From: Bacillota bacterium
Lineage (GTDB): Bacteria > Bacillota > Clostridia > Peptostreptococcales > Acidaminobacteraceae
Reading direction: 5' to 3'
Assembly (NCBI GenBank): GCA_025210655.1
Contig: JAOARG010000022.1
Location: forward strand, 42,877-106,876
DNA: 64,000 nt
A program made the translations under genes and the position numbers. Positions 7,973 to 15,935 of this stretch are shown piece after piece (position 1 is the stretch's first letter; the number at the start of each line of letters is the position of its first letter). The notes under the pieces were generated by a model. It saw only the letters and a program-made list of their open reading frames with translations, ran no database searches and was not told the origin of the DNA.

Positions 7973-8527
7973 ATGAACGAGACAATAAAAATAATGAGGT
8001 ATAGAAGATCGATTAGAAGATTTTTACCTGAGCAAATAAAAGATGAAGAGTTACAAGCAATTATAGAATCTGGCCTTTATGCACCAAGTGCACATAATGA
8101 TCAGCCGTGGCATTTTACAGTATTAAGAGACAAGGCAATGATTGATAAACTAAATATTGACTCAAAGGAAGCTGCTAAGGATTTTCATGACGAATTCGTA
8201 AGGAATATGGCTAATAACGAAAAGCTTCATACCCTTTTTGGAGCGCCTCTTGTAATTATTGTATCAGGTAAGGATGATGCAATGATGCCAAGGGATGATT
8301 GTGCGGCAGCAACAGAGAATATGCTAATAGCTGCAGAATCAATGGGTATTGGTGCCTGTTGGATTGGCTTTGTAAGATGTTTGTTTGAAAATCATAAAGA
8401 AAAAGTTATGGAGGACTACAAGATACCAGAGGGACATACTCCTTACTATGTTGTTTCATTTGGTTATAAGAAGTCAGTTCCTCAAAGAGAAATAGAAAGA
8501 AAACCTGGAAGGGTAACATATTTATAA
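7973..8527 (+). CDS. Nitroreductase-family FMN oxidoreductase
   Basis: A 184-residue flavoprotein. The frame is open from 7880, but ATG 7973 follows GGAGGGG and puts the family-typical MRYRRSIRRF segment at the N-terminus. FMN-contacting features are RRSIRRF and the YAPSAHNDQPWHF segment; the GIGACWIG segment is also characteristic. Such enzymes use NAD(P)H to reduce nitro compounds, quinones or flavins; the natural substrate cannot be read from sequence. It lies directly upstream of the CIRCE-htpG region. Confidence 0.85.
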   Translation: MNETIKIMRYRRSIRRFLPEQIKDEELQAIIESGLYAPSAHNDQPWHFTVLRDKAMIDKLNIDSKEAAKDFHDEFVRNMANNEKLHTLFGAPLVIIVSGKDDAMMPRDDCAAATENMLIAAESMGIGACWIGFVRCLFENHKEKVMEDYKIPEGHTPYYVVSFGYKKSVPQREIERKPGRVTYL

Positions 8528-8532
8528 AAATA

Positions 8533-8559
8533 TTAGCACTCTTATTAAATGAGTGCTAA
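8533..8559 (+). promoter_or_regulatory. CIRCE operator (HrcA binding site)
   Basis: TTAGCACTC, a 9-base spacer, then GAGTGCTAA: a perfect match to the CIRCE inverted repeat bound by the heat-shock repressor HrcA. It lies 106 bases before the htpG start, which implies HrcA control of htpG here. Confidence 0.93.
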
Positions 8560-8566
8560 ATATCTA

Positions 8567-8597
8567 TTGACATATGAAATGGATAGTCGTAATATTA
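8567..8597 (+). promoter_or_regulatory. Candidate htpG promoter
   Basis: TTGACA at 8567-8572 is followed by AT-rich -10 candidates (TAATAT at 8589 with a 16-base spacer, or TATTAT at 8592 with 19). It starts 7 bases downstream of CIRCE, so HrcA would block polymerase access. The -10 overlaps the left arm of the large hairpin at 8577-8631. Confidence 0.5.
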
Positions 8598-8631
8598 TGT
8601 ATAGGATATATAATATTACGACTATCCATTT
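8577..8631 (+). repeat. 21-bp perfect inverted repeat in the htpG leader
   Basis: The arms (8577-8597 and 8611-8631) are fully complementary over 21 bp with a 13-base loop; the core is GGATAGTCG/CGACTATCC. It lies between CIRCE and the htpG ribosome-binding site at about 8652. It could be a terminator for the upstream gene, a leader hairpin controlling htpG, or a small mobile palindrome. Confidence 0.75.
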
Positions 8632-8665
8632 TTATTTAAATATTATTATACGAGGAGTGATATTC

Positions 8666-10540
8666 ATGGGTTTAGAAAAAGGTAGTTTATCAATACACAG
8701 TGAAAATATTTTTCCTATAATTAAGAAATGGTTATATTCAGACCATGATATTTTTGTAAGAGAGCTAGTTTCCAATGCATGTGATGCAATAACAAAGGTA
8801 AAAAGACTTGATGCATTTGGTGAAGCAAAAATTGACATGACAGATGAGTTCAGAGTTGATGTAATTCTAAATAAGGAAAAGAAAACTCTTAAATTTATAG
8901 ACAACGGTATAGGAATGACAGATGAAGAAATCAAAAAGTATATTAATCAAATAGCTTTTTCTGGTGCTGAGGATTTCTTGAATACTTATAAAGACAAGGG
9001 TGATATTGATCAGATAATTGGACATTTTGGTCTTGGTTTTTATTCAGCATTTATGGTTGCTGACAAAGTAGAGATAAATACCCTTTCATATAAAGAGGGT
9101 AGCCAGGCTGTTAAATGGACTTGTGATGGTGGTACAGAATTTGAAATGGAGCCTAGTGATAAGACTACTAGGGGTACAGAAATCACATTGTTCCTTGGAG
9201 AAGACGGAACAGAGTTTGAAGGACAATATAAAATCCAAGCAACAATAGAAAAATATTGTTCATTCATGCCTTACTCAGTTTACTTTGATGTAGAAGATAA
9301 GGAGCCTAAAAAGGATGAAGAGGGAAACATTGTAGTTGAAGAGCTTAAGCCTTTAAATACAATAGAACCTCTATACGTAAAGTCACCATCAACTATTGAG
9401 GATGATGAATACAAGGAATTTTATAGAAAGACATTCAATGATTTCAAGGAGCCGTTATTCTGGATACATTTAAATATGGATTATCCATTCAATCTTAAAG
9501 GTATACTATATTTCCCTAAATTCAATAATGAATTCGAAATGACTGAAGGAAAGATTAAGTTATATAATAATCAAGTATTTGTAGCGGATAATATCAAGGA
9601 AGTAATTCCTGAGTTCCTTCTATTATTAAAGGGAGTAATTGATTGTCCAGATCTTCCTCTTAATGTATCAAGAAGTTTCCTTCAAAATGATGGTTTTGTA
9701 AAGAAGATATCAGATTACATTACTAAGAAGGTTGCAGATAAACTAAATGGTTTATACAGAACAGATAGAGAAAAGTATGAAGGTTTCTGGGATGATATAA
9801 GCCCATTTATTAAGTTTGGTTCATTAAAGGACGAGAAGTTCTACGATAAAGTAGATACATCAATACTTTATAAAACGACTAAGGAAGAATTTTTCACTAA
9901 AGAAGAGTATTTCGAAAAGTATAAGGATAAAGTAAAAGAAGACATGTATTATGCTACAGATAAAGTGCAGCAAGCACAATATATCAATATGTTAACTGAC
10001 ATCGGAATAGATCCAGTATTATTTGAACACTCAATAGATGCACCGTTTATGTCATTTATTGAATCAAAAGCAGAAAACATGAAGTTCAAGAGAGTAGATT
10101 CAGACGTATCTGATTTAATGAAAGATACTGAAGAAATAGATGAAGAACAAAATAAAAAAGATGTAGAGAAACTTACAGAGTCATTCAAGAAAGCATTAAA
10201 TCTTGAAAATCTTACAATAAAGCTAGAATCACTTAAGAACACGGAAGTACCAGCTATGGTAGTACTAAGTGAAGAAAGCAGAAGAATGAGCGAAATGATG
10301 AAAATGTATTCAGCAGGTGGTTTCGATGAAAGTGCATTCCCTACAAATGAGGAGCTAGTACTAAATAGAAACAATAAGTTAGTACAATATACTTTGAAAG
10401 AAGAAGCTGATACAGATTTATCTGAACTAATATCAAAGCAGATATATGACTTAGCAATGATAAGTCATAAGCCATTATCACCAGAGGCTATGACGGAGTT
10501 TATTAGAAGAAGTAATGAGATAATGACGAAAATGATCTAG
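8666..10540 (+). CDS. htpG: Molecular chaperone HtpG (Hsp90)
   Basis: A 624-residue protein of normal length for bacterial Hsp90. ATG 8666 follows CGAGGAGTGA; the longer open frame from 8549 overlaps the CIRCE element and is not used. The N-terminal GHKL ATPase domain shows SNACDA, DNGIGM and GHFGLGFYSAF; the middle domain carries the conserved SRSFLQND segment; the C-terminal ~110 residues form the dimer domain. It is an ATP-driven cytosolic chaperone. Upstream CIRCE implies HrcA repression relieved by heat, unlike Bacillus subtilis, where htpG is not in the HrcA regulon. Confidence 0.97.
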   Translation: MGLEKGSLSIHSENIFPIIKKWLYSDHDIFVRELVSNACDAITKVKRLDAFGEAKIDMTDEFRVDVILNKEKKTLKFIDNGIGMTDEEIKKYINQIAFSGAEDFLNTYKDKGDIDQIIGHFGLGFYSAFMVADKVEINTLSYKEGSQAVKWTCDGGTEFEMEPSDKTTRGTEITLFLGEDGTEFEGQYKIQATIEKYCSFMPYSVYFDVEDKEPKKDEEGNIVVEELKPLNTIEPLYVKSPSTIEDDEYKEFYRKTFNDFKEPLFWIHLNMDYPFNLKGILYFPKFNNEFEMTEGKIKLYNNQVFVADNIKEVIPEFLLLLKGVIDCPDLPLNVSRSFLQNDGFVKKISDYITKKVADKLNGLYRTDREKYEGFWDDISPFIKFGSLKDEKFYDKVDTSILYKTTKEEFFTKEEYFEKYKDKVKEDMYYATDKVQQAQYINMLTDIGIDPVLFEHSIDAPFMSFIESKAENMKFKRVDSDVSDLMKDTEEIDEEQNKKDVEKLTESFKKALNLENLTIKLESLKNTEVPAMVVLSEESRRMSEMMKMYSAGGFDESAFPTNEELVLNRNNKLVQYTLKEEADTDLSELISKQIYDLAMISHKPLSPEAMTEFIRRSNEIMTKMI

Positions 10541-10544
10541 GTCG

Positions 10545-10775
10545 TGTATTTTTCCTGAGGGAAAAATGGTAGTGTACGCGCCCGTTTAGGGCTTGTGGTA
10601 GTTAGTTTGCTTTGCAAACGGTGGTTAGGAAATAAGGGTTAGAATTCTAAAGAATTCTAGCCCTTAAATGCTTTTTGCCAACCACCTTTTGCAAAGCAAA
10701 ATCACCACCACAAGTCACATTTGTGACGCGTACACCACCATTTATACCAAAAAGTATAAATACACCACCCAATAA
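10545..10775. repeat. Hairpin-ladder palindromic element
   Basis: A 230-bp imperfect palindrome has an apical stem around AGAATTC/GAATTCT. Spine segments GTGTA/TACAC, TGGTAGTGTACGCG/CGCGTACACCACCA, CTTGTGGT/ACCACAAG and GGTGGTT/AACCACC are separated on each arm by small hairpins: left TTTTTCC-GGGAAAAA, CCC-GGG and TTTGC-GCAAA; right TTTTGC-GCAAAA, TCACA-GTGA and TTTATAC-GTATAAA. Hairpins thus face each other at each break. No gene is present. Confidence 0.75.
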
Positions 10776-10778
10776 GTT

Positions 10779-10806
10779 TTGCAGAACACCAATTCTCTGA
10801 TATAAT
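10779..10806 (+). promoter_or_regulatory. Promoter of the HAD phosphatase gene
   Basis: TTGCAG, a 16-base spacer, then TATAAT: a good sigma-A promoter just downstream of the palindromic element and about 65 bases before the HAD start. Confidence 0.7.
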
Positions 10807-10871
10807 AGTGAGAAATATTTGTATTACTATTTGTAGGTTTAATTGGGTATGAAACATACATGGAGTTGATT

Positions 10872-11600
10872 ATGATGAACAATATAAAAACTGTATTATT
10901 TGATTTGGATGGAACATTACTTCCTATGAAACATCAGGAATTTATTGATTCTTATTTTTATGAATTAGGAAATTATTTTAGTGATAGGATTGACTCTGAT
11001 CTACTACTTAAGTATGTTTGGAAGAGTACTAAGAGTATTATTATGAATACTGATTATGTTTTAAATGAAGAGGTTTTTTGGGAGAGTTTTAATGGTCTTG
11101 TAGGTAAAGAATATGGTATTGATAGGGAAACTTTCAATAAATTCTATGAGACTGGATTTAAAAATGTACAAAAATCTACAAGAAAGAGTGAAAAAATAAT
11201 TGAGATAGTGGATCTTCTTAAGGAAAATGGTTATGATATTGTAATTGCAACTAACCCACTTTTCCCTGAGAATGCAGTGCTTGAGAGGATAAAATGGGCT
11301 GGTTTAGATTATAGGGACTTCAAACTCATTACTCATCTTGAGAATAGTCACTATTGTAAACCTCAAATTTACTACTATAAAGAAATAGTAGACAAACTTG
11401 GTCTTGATACTTCTCAGTGCATGATGGTTGGGAATGATGTTACAGAGGATCTTGTAGCTGGAAAATTAGGTATAAAAACTTGGCTTATTACTGATTGCCT
11501 TTTAAACAGAGACAACAGGGAAATAGTAGCTGATAATAGTGGTAGCTATGAGGATTTCTATTTGTATATGAAAAATAATATTGGAAAAACACCTGAGTAA
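10872..11600 (+). CDS. HAD-family hydrolase (phosphatase)
   Basis: A 242-residue HAD protein. ATG 10872 is preferred to 10860 because GGAG lies 6 bases upstream of it; 10875 is also possible. Motif I is DLDGT with nucleophile Asp11 and acid/base Asp13, motif II is the Thr in IATNP, the Lys of CKPQ fits motif III, and motif IV is GNDVTED. These define a Mg-dependent aspartyl-phosphate phosphatase. The cap is C1 (helical, between motifs I and II). The substrate is unknown; a small cytosolic phosphometabolite is likely. Confidence 0.85.
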   Translation: MMNNIKTVLFDLDGTLLPMKHQEFIDSYFYELGNYFSDRIDSDLLLKYVWKSTKSIIMNTDYVLNEEVFWESFNGLVGKEYGIDRETFNKFYETGFKNVQKSTRKSEKIIEIVDLLKENGYDIVIATNPLFPENAVLERIKWAGLDYRDFKLITHLENSHYCKPQIYYYKEIVDKLGLDTSQCMMVGNDVTEDLVAGKLGIKTWLITDCLLNRDNREIVADNSGSYEDFYLYMKNNIGKTPE

Positions 11601-11640
11601 AGAGTTAAAAAGTTTTAGGTGATTTTGTGGAGGTTTATTT

Positions 11641-12543
11641 ATGGTTAATGTAGCATATCTGGGAATGGGTGCAATTGGATGTACTTTCGCTTCTCAGATG
11701 AAAAATACGAATTATAATATTCAGGTTATATGTGATGGAGAAAGAAAAGAAAGATATAAGAATAATAAGTTTTCTATAAACGACATAGATTATGTTTTTG
11801 ATTATAAATCATTAGATGAGTTCGAAGAAAGTCCAGATTTACTTATTATATCTGTAAAGTACCATGATTTAAGGGAAGCTATAAAAGGTATAGATAAAAT
11901 TATTGATAAGGATACAATAGTTATTTCATTATTAAATGGAATAGATAGTGAAGAGATAATTGCAGAACAAATAGGTGAGGATAATCTACTTTATTCTTTT
12001 GTTTACAGTACTGATGCAACTAAGGTTGGTAAAACGTTCTATTATAAGAACAATGGAATAATATTCTTTGGTGAAAAGTCAGGTGAAATTACTGAAAAGG
12101 CAAAGAGACTTAAGAAAATCTTTGAGGACAATGACATTAGACATGATATGTCCACAAATATTATTAGGGATATGTGGTTTAAATACATGATAAACATAGG
12201 TTTTAATCAACCTTCAGCTGTTCTTGGAGCACCTTATGGAGTATTTAGAAATAATCAAAATATTAGAGAGATTGGTACTAAGGCAATGCTTGAAGTAGTG
12301 ACTCTAGCAAATAAACTTGGAATAGACCTTTCCATGCAAGATATACAAGATGGTTTTGATGTAGTTGATAATTTTGCAGCTGATGGAAGAACCTCAATGC
12401 TTCAAGATGTAAATGCAAAAAGAATAACTGAAATAGATATGTTTGCAGGTAAGTTTTGCGAAATAGCAAAGAAACATGGTGTGCCGTGTCCTGTTAATGA
12501 AATGCTTTATCATATGGTTAAGGTTATAGAGTATAAATACTAG
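11641..12543 (+). CDS. panE: 2-dehydropantoate 2-reductase (PanE/ApbA family)
   Basis: A 300-residue enzyme of normal length. The N-terminal Rossmann fold shows GMGAIGCTFA; SVKYHD and LLNGID mark the cofactor and substrate cleft, and WFKYMIN carries the catalytic Lys. The C-terminal helical domain has TSMLQDV and AKRITEID with the conserved Glu. It reduces ketopantoate to pantoate with NADPH in the pantothenate/CoA pathway. The family also contains paralogues acting on other 2-oxo acids, so pathway assignment is probable rather than certain. It is followed by a terminator. Confidence 0.8.
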   Translation: MVNVAYLGMGAIGCTFASQMKNTNYNIQVICDGERKERYKNNKFSINDIDYVFDYKSLDEFEESPDLLIISVKYHDLREAIKGIDKIIDKDTIVISLLNGIDSEEIIAEQIGEDNLLYSFVYSTDATKVGKTFYYKNNGIIFFGEKSGEITEKAKRLKKIFEDNDIRHDMSTNIIRDMWFKYMINIGFNQPSAVLGAPYGVFRNNQNIREIGTKAMLEVVTLANKLGIDLSMQDIQDGFDVVDNFAADGRTSMLQDVNAKRITEIDMFAGKFCEIAKKHGVPCPVNEMLYHMVKVIEYKY

Positions 12544-12551
12544 AACTTTTG

Positions 12552-12587
12552 AGGTTGGACAATATGTATGTTCAACCTTAATTTTTT
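12552..12587 (+). terminator. Terminator after panE
   Basis: AGGTTGGAC and GTTCAACCT form a 9-bp stem with one G-T pair, followed by a T-rich tract. Confidence 0.65.
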
Positions 12588-12603
12588 GAAAGGAGGTAAA
12601 ACA

Positions 12604-13188
12604 TTGGGAAAGCAAGGTACAAGAGAAATAATTAAAAGTTTGTTTCCAGCAATACTATTCATGGTTTTATACAAGAATATTTCTTTTAGAGTAGCATTAA
12701 TAGTAGCTTTCGCTGTTGGAATTGTGGTATATTCTATGGAATATAAGAAAAACAGAAAACTTACTTCTATGGACAAGCTGGGTATATTTGGTCTTATAAC
12801 TCAAACTATAATGGCTTTATTTGCTAATAATTCTAAAACATATTTTATTTATCCTTTAATTGAAAATGTGATATTTGCAATAATATTTTTTGGATCACTA
12901 TTTCTAAAAATGGATGCAGTAACATATATTTCACAGGACTTTACTGAAGGAGAAGCTTTGAAAGAACTGATTCCTTTACATAGAAAGCTTACGACCTTAT
13001 GGGGTATTTACTACATATTAAAGGCAGTAATAAAAGTGATTGGGCTAATGAGTTGGTCATTTGATACTTTATACTGGGTATCATGGATAACTGGTACTCC
13101 AATGTTTATTGTACTTATTTGGGCTAGCTTCCATTATCCAAGAAAAGCATATAAGAATGTAATAATAAAAGATGAGAGAATTGGTTAG
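12604..13188 (+). CDS. Multi-pass membrane protein (VC0807/septation-protein-A-like)
   Basis: A 194-residue protein begins with TTG at 12604 after AAAGGAGG; the longer frame from 12568 runs through the terminator and is not used. Four to five membrane helices are apparent (about residues 12-45, 65-105, 140-165 and 168-185). The layout, with a central DAVTYISQDFTEGEAL loop and PLHRKLTTLWGIYY, resembles the VC0807/intracellular-septation-A-like family of unknown transport or envelope role. The assignment is by topology and loose similarity only. Confidence 0.55.
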   Translation: MGKQGTREIIKSLFPAILFMVLYKNISFRVALIVAFAVGIVVYSMEYKKNRKLTSMDKLGIFGLITQTIMALFANNSKTYFIYPLIENVIFAIIFFGSLFLKMDAVTYISQDFTEGEALKELIPLHRKLTTLWGIYYILKAVIKVIGLMSWSFDTLYWVSWITGTPMFIVLIWASFHYPRKAYKNVIIKDERIG

Positions 13189-13290
13189 GTTCAATTCTCT
13201 TGTCTTTTACTATTTTGGTCATAATTCTGCCATATTCAAGGTTTAGTATATAGTTAAGAAATAAAATTTATACTTTTAGGAGGTTGACCT

Positions 13291-13545
13291 ATGCTAGGTA
13301 TGTATGACATCGCTTATAGAGGTTTTAATGGTATATGTGGTACTAGGGGTTTTTATGGTTTTCACGGAGGTGGAATTATGGGATTAATTTTACTGCTTGT
13401 TGTAGCTGTGGTGATATATAAAATGTATAAGTCTAGATCATTTATAGGGCCTAACCCACTAGATGAGTTGAAAATGAAGTATGTTAACGGTGAGTTGACT
13501 GAAGAAGAGTACTTGAGAAAAAAAGAAGTTCTTAAGAAGAAGTAG
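13291..13545 (+). CDS. SHOCT-domain membrane protein
   Basis: An 84-residue protein after AGGAGG. The first 28 residues are Gly/Tyr/Phe-rich with GFHGGGIMG, then one membrane helix (about 29-44), then a C-terminal SHOCT motif (NPLDELKMKYVNGELTEEEY). SHOCT proteins are small oligomerising membrane-tethered proteins of uncertain role, and similar Gly/His-rich ones are often encoded beside metal-responsive two-component systems. The next genes are such a pair, but a terminator lies between. Confidence 0.75.
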   Translation: MLGMYDIAYRGFNGICGTRGFYGFHGGGIMGLILLLVVAVVIYKMYKSRSFIGPNPLDELKMKYVNGELTEEEYLRKKEVLKKK

Positions 13546-13550
13546 TGAAT

Positions 13551-13590
13551 AAGGAACTGTTGACATAAATCTGTCAACAGTTCCTTATTT
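13551..13590 (+). terminator. Strong terminator after the SHOCT gene
   Basis: A perfect 15-bp stem, AAGGAACTGTTGACA with its complement, 6-base loop, followed by ATTT. A TATAAT box at 13595-13600 just downstream may be the -10 of the response-regulator promoter. Confidence 0.8.
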
Positions 13591-13683
13591 GGGGTATAAT
13601 ACAAATATTGAATATGCTGTATAAATTCTATATTTGATGGTAGTTGAATGAAATTTAGTAAGGGAATAAAATTGGAGGTAACC

Positions 13684-14358
13684 ATGTATAATATTTTGAT
13701 AGTTGAAGATGAAATTGAAATAAGCAAGATTGTATCTAAATATCTTGAAAAGAGTGGTTATAATACTTTTGTTGCCAATGATGGTTTTAAAGGGCTTGAA
13801 ATATTTAATGTAAATGAAATTCATCTGATTGTTCTTGATATTATGATGCCTGGAATAAATGGGTATGAAGTATTAAGTGAAGTAAGGAAGATATCTGATG
13901 TTCCAGTTATTATGCTTACGGCTAAGAATCTTGAGAAAGATAAGCTAAAAGGATTTGATTTAGGTGTTGATGACTATATGATTAAACCTTTTAGTGCAAG
14001 GGAATTAGTAAGTAGAATTAAGGTGTTTATAAAAAGGATTTATGGAGAAGAAAAAAGTGTGCTTATATGTAGAGAGTTAAAGCTTGATATAGAAAAGCAA
14101 ATACTTACTAAAAATGATATGGATATTGAAATCACATCAGCTGAATTCAATATCCTAAAGGTGTTTTTTATGAATAAAGGAAATGTTCTTTCAAGAGAGC
14201 AGATTATTGATAGAGCATATGGATATGATTATGATGGTTATATGAGAAGTATAGATAGTGTTATAAAACGAATTAGACAAAAGATTGAAGAGGATACTAA
14301 AAGTCCAAAGTACTTAAAAACTAAGTATGGTGCTGGATATATTTTTGGGGATGATTGA
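13684..14358 (+). CDS. OmpR/PhoB-family response regulator
   Basis: A 224-residue regulator; ATG 13684 follows GGAGGTAACC, so the upstream in-frame ATG at 13648 is not used. The receiver domain (1-115) has acidic pocket Glu8-Asp9, phospho-acceptor Asp52 (LDIMMPG), Thr79 and Lys101 (IKPF). The C-terminal winged helix (about 125-222) shows DSVIKRIRQKI and the YGAGYIF hairpin. It is the partner of the sensor kinase that overlaps its stop codon. Targets are unknown; the upstream SHOCT gene and its own promoter are candidates. Confidence 0.92.
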   Translation: MYNILIVEDEIEISKIVSKYLEKSGYNTFVANDGFKGLEIFNVNEIHLIVLDIMMPGINGYEVLSEVRKISDVPVIMLTAKNLEKDKLKGFDLGVDDYMIKPFSARELVSRIKVFIKRIYGEEKSVLICRELKLDIEKQILTKNDMDIEITSAEFNILKVFFMNKGNVLSREQIIDRAYGYDYDGYMRSIDSVIKRIRQKIEEDTKSPKYLKTKYGAGYIFGDD

Positions 14359-14360
14359 TT

Positions 14361-15707
14361 ATGACAATAAGAAAACAATGGATAATAATGTTACTGATTA
14401 TATCATTTATTACTGTAATCCTTAATTCCTTATTCCTTGCTGGGCTTACGAAAAACTTTTACTCAGGTCATATGAATGATCGATATGAGGCCCACAAAGA
14501 TGAGATTATAGGTTATTTAACAAAAACCCTTGAGAATTATGAAGAAAATAAATATTCTCCAACACAAATGAAGTTGGAGCTGATGAATCATTTGGATGAG
14601 CCGATTACAGGAATTAGATTTGTAGATTACAAAAATAGAGTGGATATTTCTGTAGGATTTGTTGAACATATGAATACGCATATGGGGCATCGACATATGA
14701 AGAACTGGGGAGAAATGACAGAGAAAAATAAGTTTCTTTTATTTAACAAGGATGAAGAAATTGGCTATCTTGAAATAGAAAAATTTATTTCTGTTAGAAA
14801 TACTTCAGAAAGTGGAAAATTCTCAAGAGCACTGATGAAAAACACCTTTATCTCCAGCTTTGCTGTAATTATTTTTTCAATAATCATAGGCATTACTATT
14901 AGTAGAAAAACCTCAAAAGAATTATCAGAAACCGCAAAATATGCTCAAAGTTTAGACTATAAGAGAACTATTGAGATAAAGGATTCAAAAGTTATTGAAA
15001 TAAATAATATTAGAAGGAGTTTGAATGAATTAAAGACAAAACTCCAATTTAAGGAAAAAAGTAGAAAGAACCTTATAGATGAGCTTGTTCACCAAACAAG
15101 AACTCCACTGACCATAATTAAAACTCATTTGGAGGCAGTGGAGGATGAAGTAATTGATTTAGGAGAAGATGAAATAGATATCTTAAAAAATGAAGTCGAA
15201 AATTTAACAACTATAATTTCAAATATAACAAAAATGATTGAAGTATCAGGAGAAAGCAAGGAAATAGTATTTAAGGATTTTGATCTGTCTCAAGCGGTGA
15301 ATAGGGTATGTATGGGTTTGAAAAATCAATTTAAAAAGAAGAATATTAGTTTTAGAGTAAAGGTAAAAGAAAAGATAGTAATTAATTCTGATGAATATAG
15401 AATAAGTCAATCTGTTTATAACATTTTGACAAATGCTTATAAATTTACTGATAATAATGGTCATGTTGATATTAGCTTAAGTAGGGAAGACGGAAAAGCA
15501 GTTATATCAATAAAGGACGATGGTATAGGAATGGATAAAAAAGAAAAGAATACTGTGTTTGAAGCATACGTTTCAACAAGAAAAAAAGACAATCAAGGCG
15601 AAGGACTTGGTCTCTATATCGTTAAGAAAAACATTGAAGATATAGGTGGAAAAGTAGAAGTGATTTCCGAAATCGATAAAGGATCTGAGTTTAGGATAAT
15701 ATTATAA
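14361..15707 (+). CDS. Sensor histidine kinase with His/Met-rich extracellular loop
   Basis: A 448-residue kinase. ATG 14361 is used; a TTG at 14355 overlapping the regulator stop is equally open. Membrane helices lie at about 6-28 and 162-182, enclosing a ~130-residue external domain. HAMP is followed by the H-box VHQTRTPL (His244) and an ATPase domain with NAYKFTDN, KDDGIGM and GEGLGLYI. The external loop contains EHMNTHMGHRHM, dense in His and Met, suggesting soft-metal (Cu or Ag) sensing. Metal specificity is inference. Confidence 0.9.
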   Translation: MTIRKQWIIMLLIISFITVILNSLFLAGLTKNFYSGHMNDRYEAHKDEIIGYLTKTLENYEENKYSPTQMKLELMNHLDEPITGIRFVDYKNRVDISVGFVEHMNTHMGHRHMKNWGEMTEKNKFLLFNKDEEIGYLEIEKFISVRNTSESGKFSRALMKNTFISSFAVIIFSIIIGITISRKTSKELSETAKYAQSLDYKRTIEIKDSKVIEINNIRRSLNELKTKLQFKEKSRKNLIDELVHQTRTPLTIIKTHLEAVEDEVIDLGEDEIDILKNEVENLTTIISNITKMIEVSGESKEIVFKDFDLSQAVNRVCMGLKNQFKKKNISFRVKVKEKIVINSDEYRISQSVYNILTNAYKFTDNNGHVDISLSREDGKAVISIKDDGIGMDKKEKNTVFEAYVSTRKKDNQGEGLGLYIVKKNIEDIGGKVEVISEIDKGSEFRIIL

Positions 15708-15935
15708 GTGCCGTAGTTCGTTGGTCGTAGTTGGTAGTTTAGGTGTGATTGTTAACAGCTTTAGGCATTTTTGGCTGAGGAAAGTAATAGCTTACAAAAT
15801 GTATCGTCAATCAGATAGAGTCTTCTGAGTAAATTGCTGCCATATTTCTGCCACATTTAAATTATAAGATGAAGCCGTTGGATTCTGAAAATTTAGGAAG
15901 ATTTATATAATAAGTTAAGTTGTTGGGAGGATAAA
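15708..15935. repeat. Intergenic region with one dispersed repeat copy
   Basis: Bases 15711-15745 carry a TTGGTCGTAGTTGGTAGTTT block related to copies at 6838, 35209 and 35486. The rest shows no gene or clear signal apart from the ribosome-binding site TTGGGAGG of the next gene. Confidence 0.5.

Noticed and set aside
12568..12603. Longer start for the VC0807-like membrane protein
   Set aside because: It would translate through the panE terminator; the TTG at 12604 has AAAGGAGG at proper spacing.
13560..13600. Possible TTGACA/TATAAT promoter for the OmpR-type regulator
   Set aside because: TTGACA is part of the terminator stem and the spacing to TATAAT is 29 bases; only the -10 is credible.
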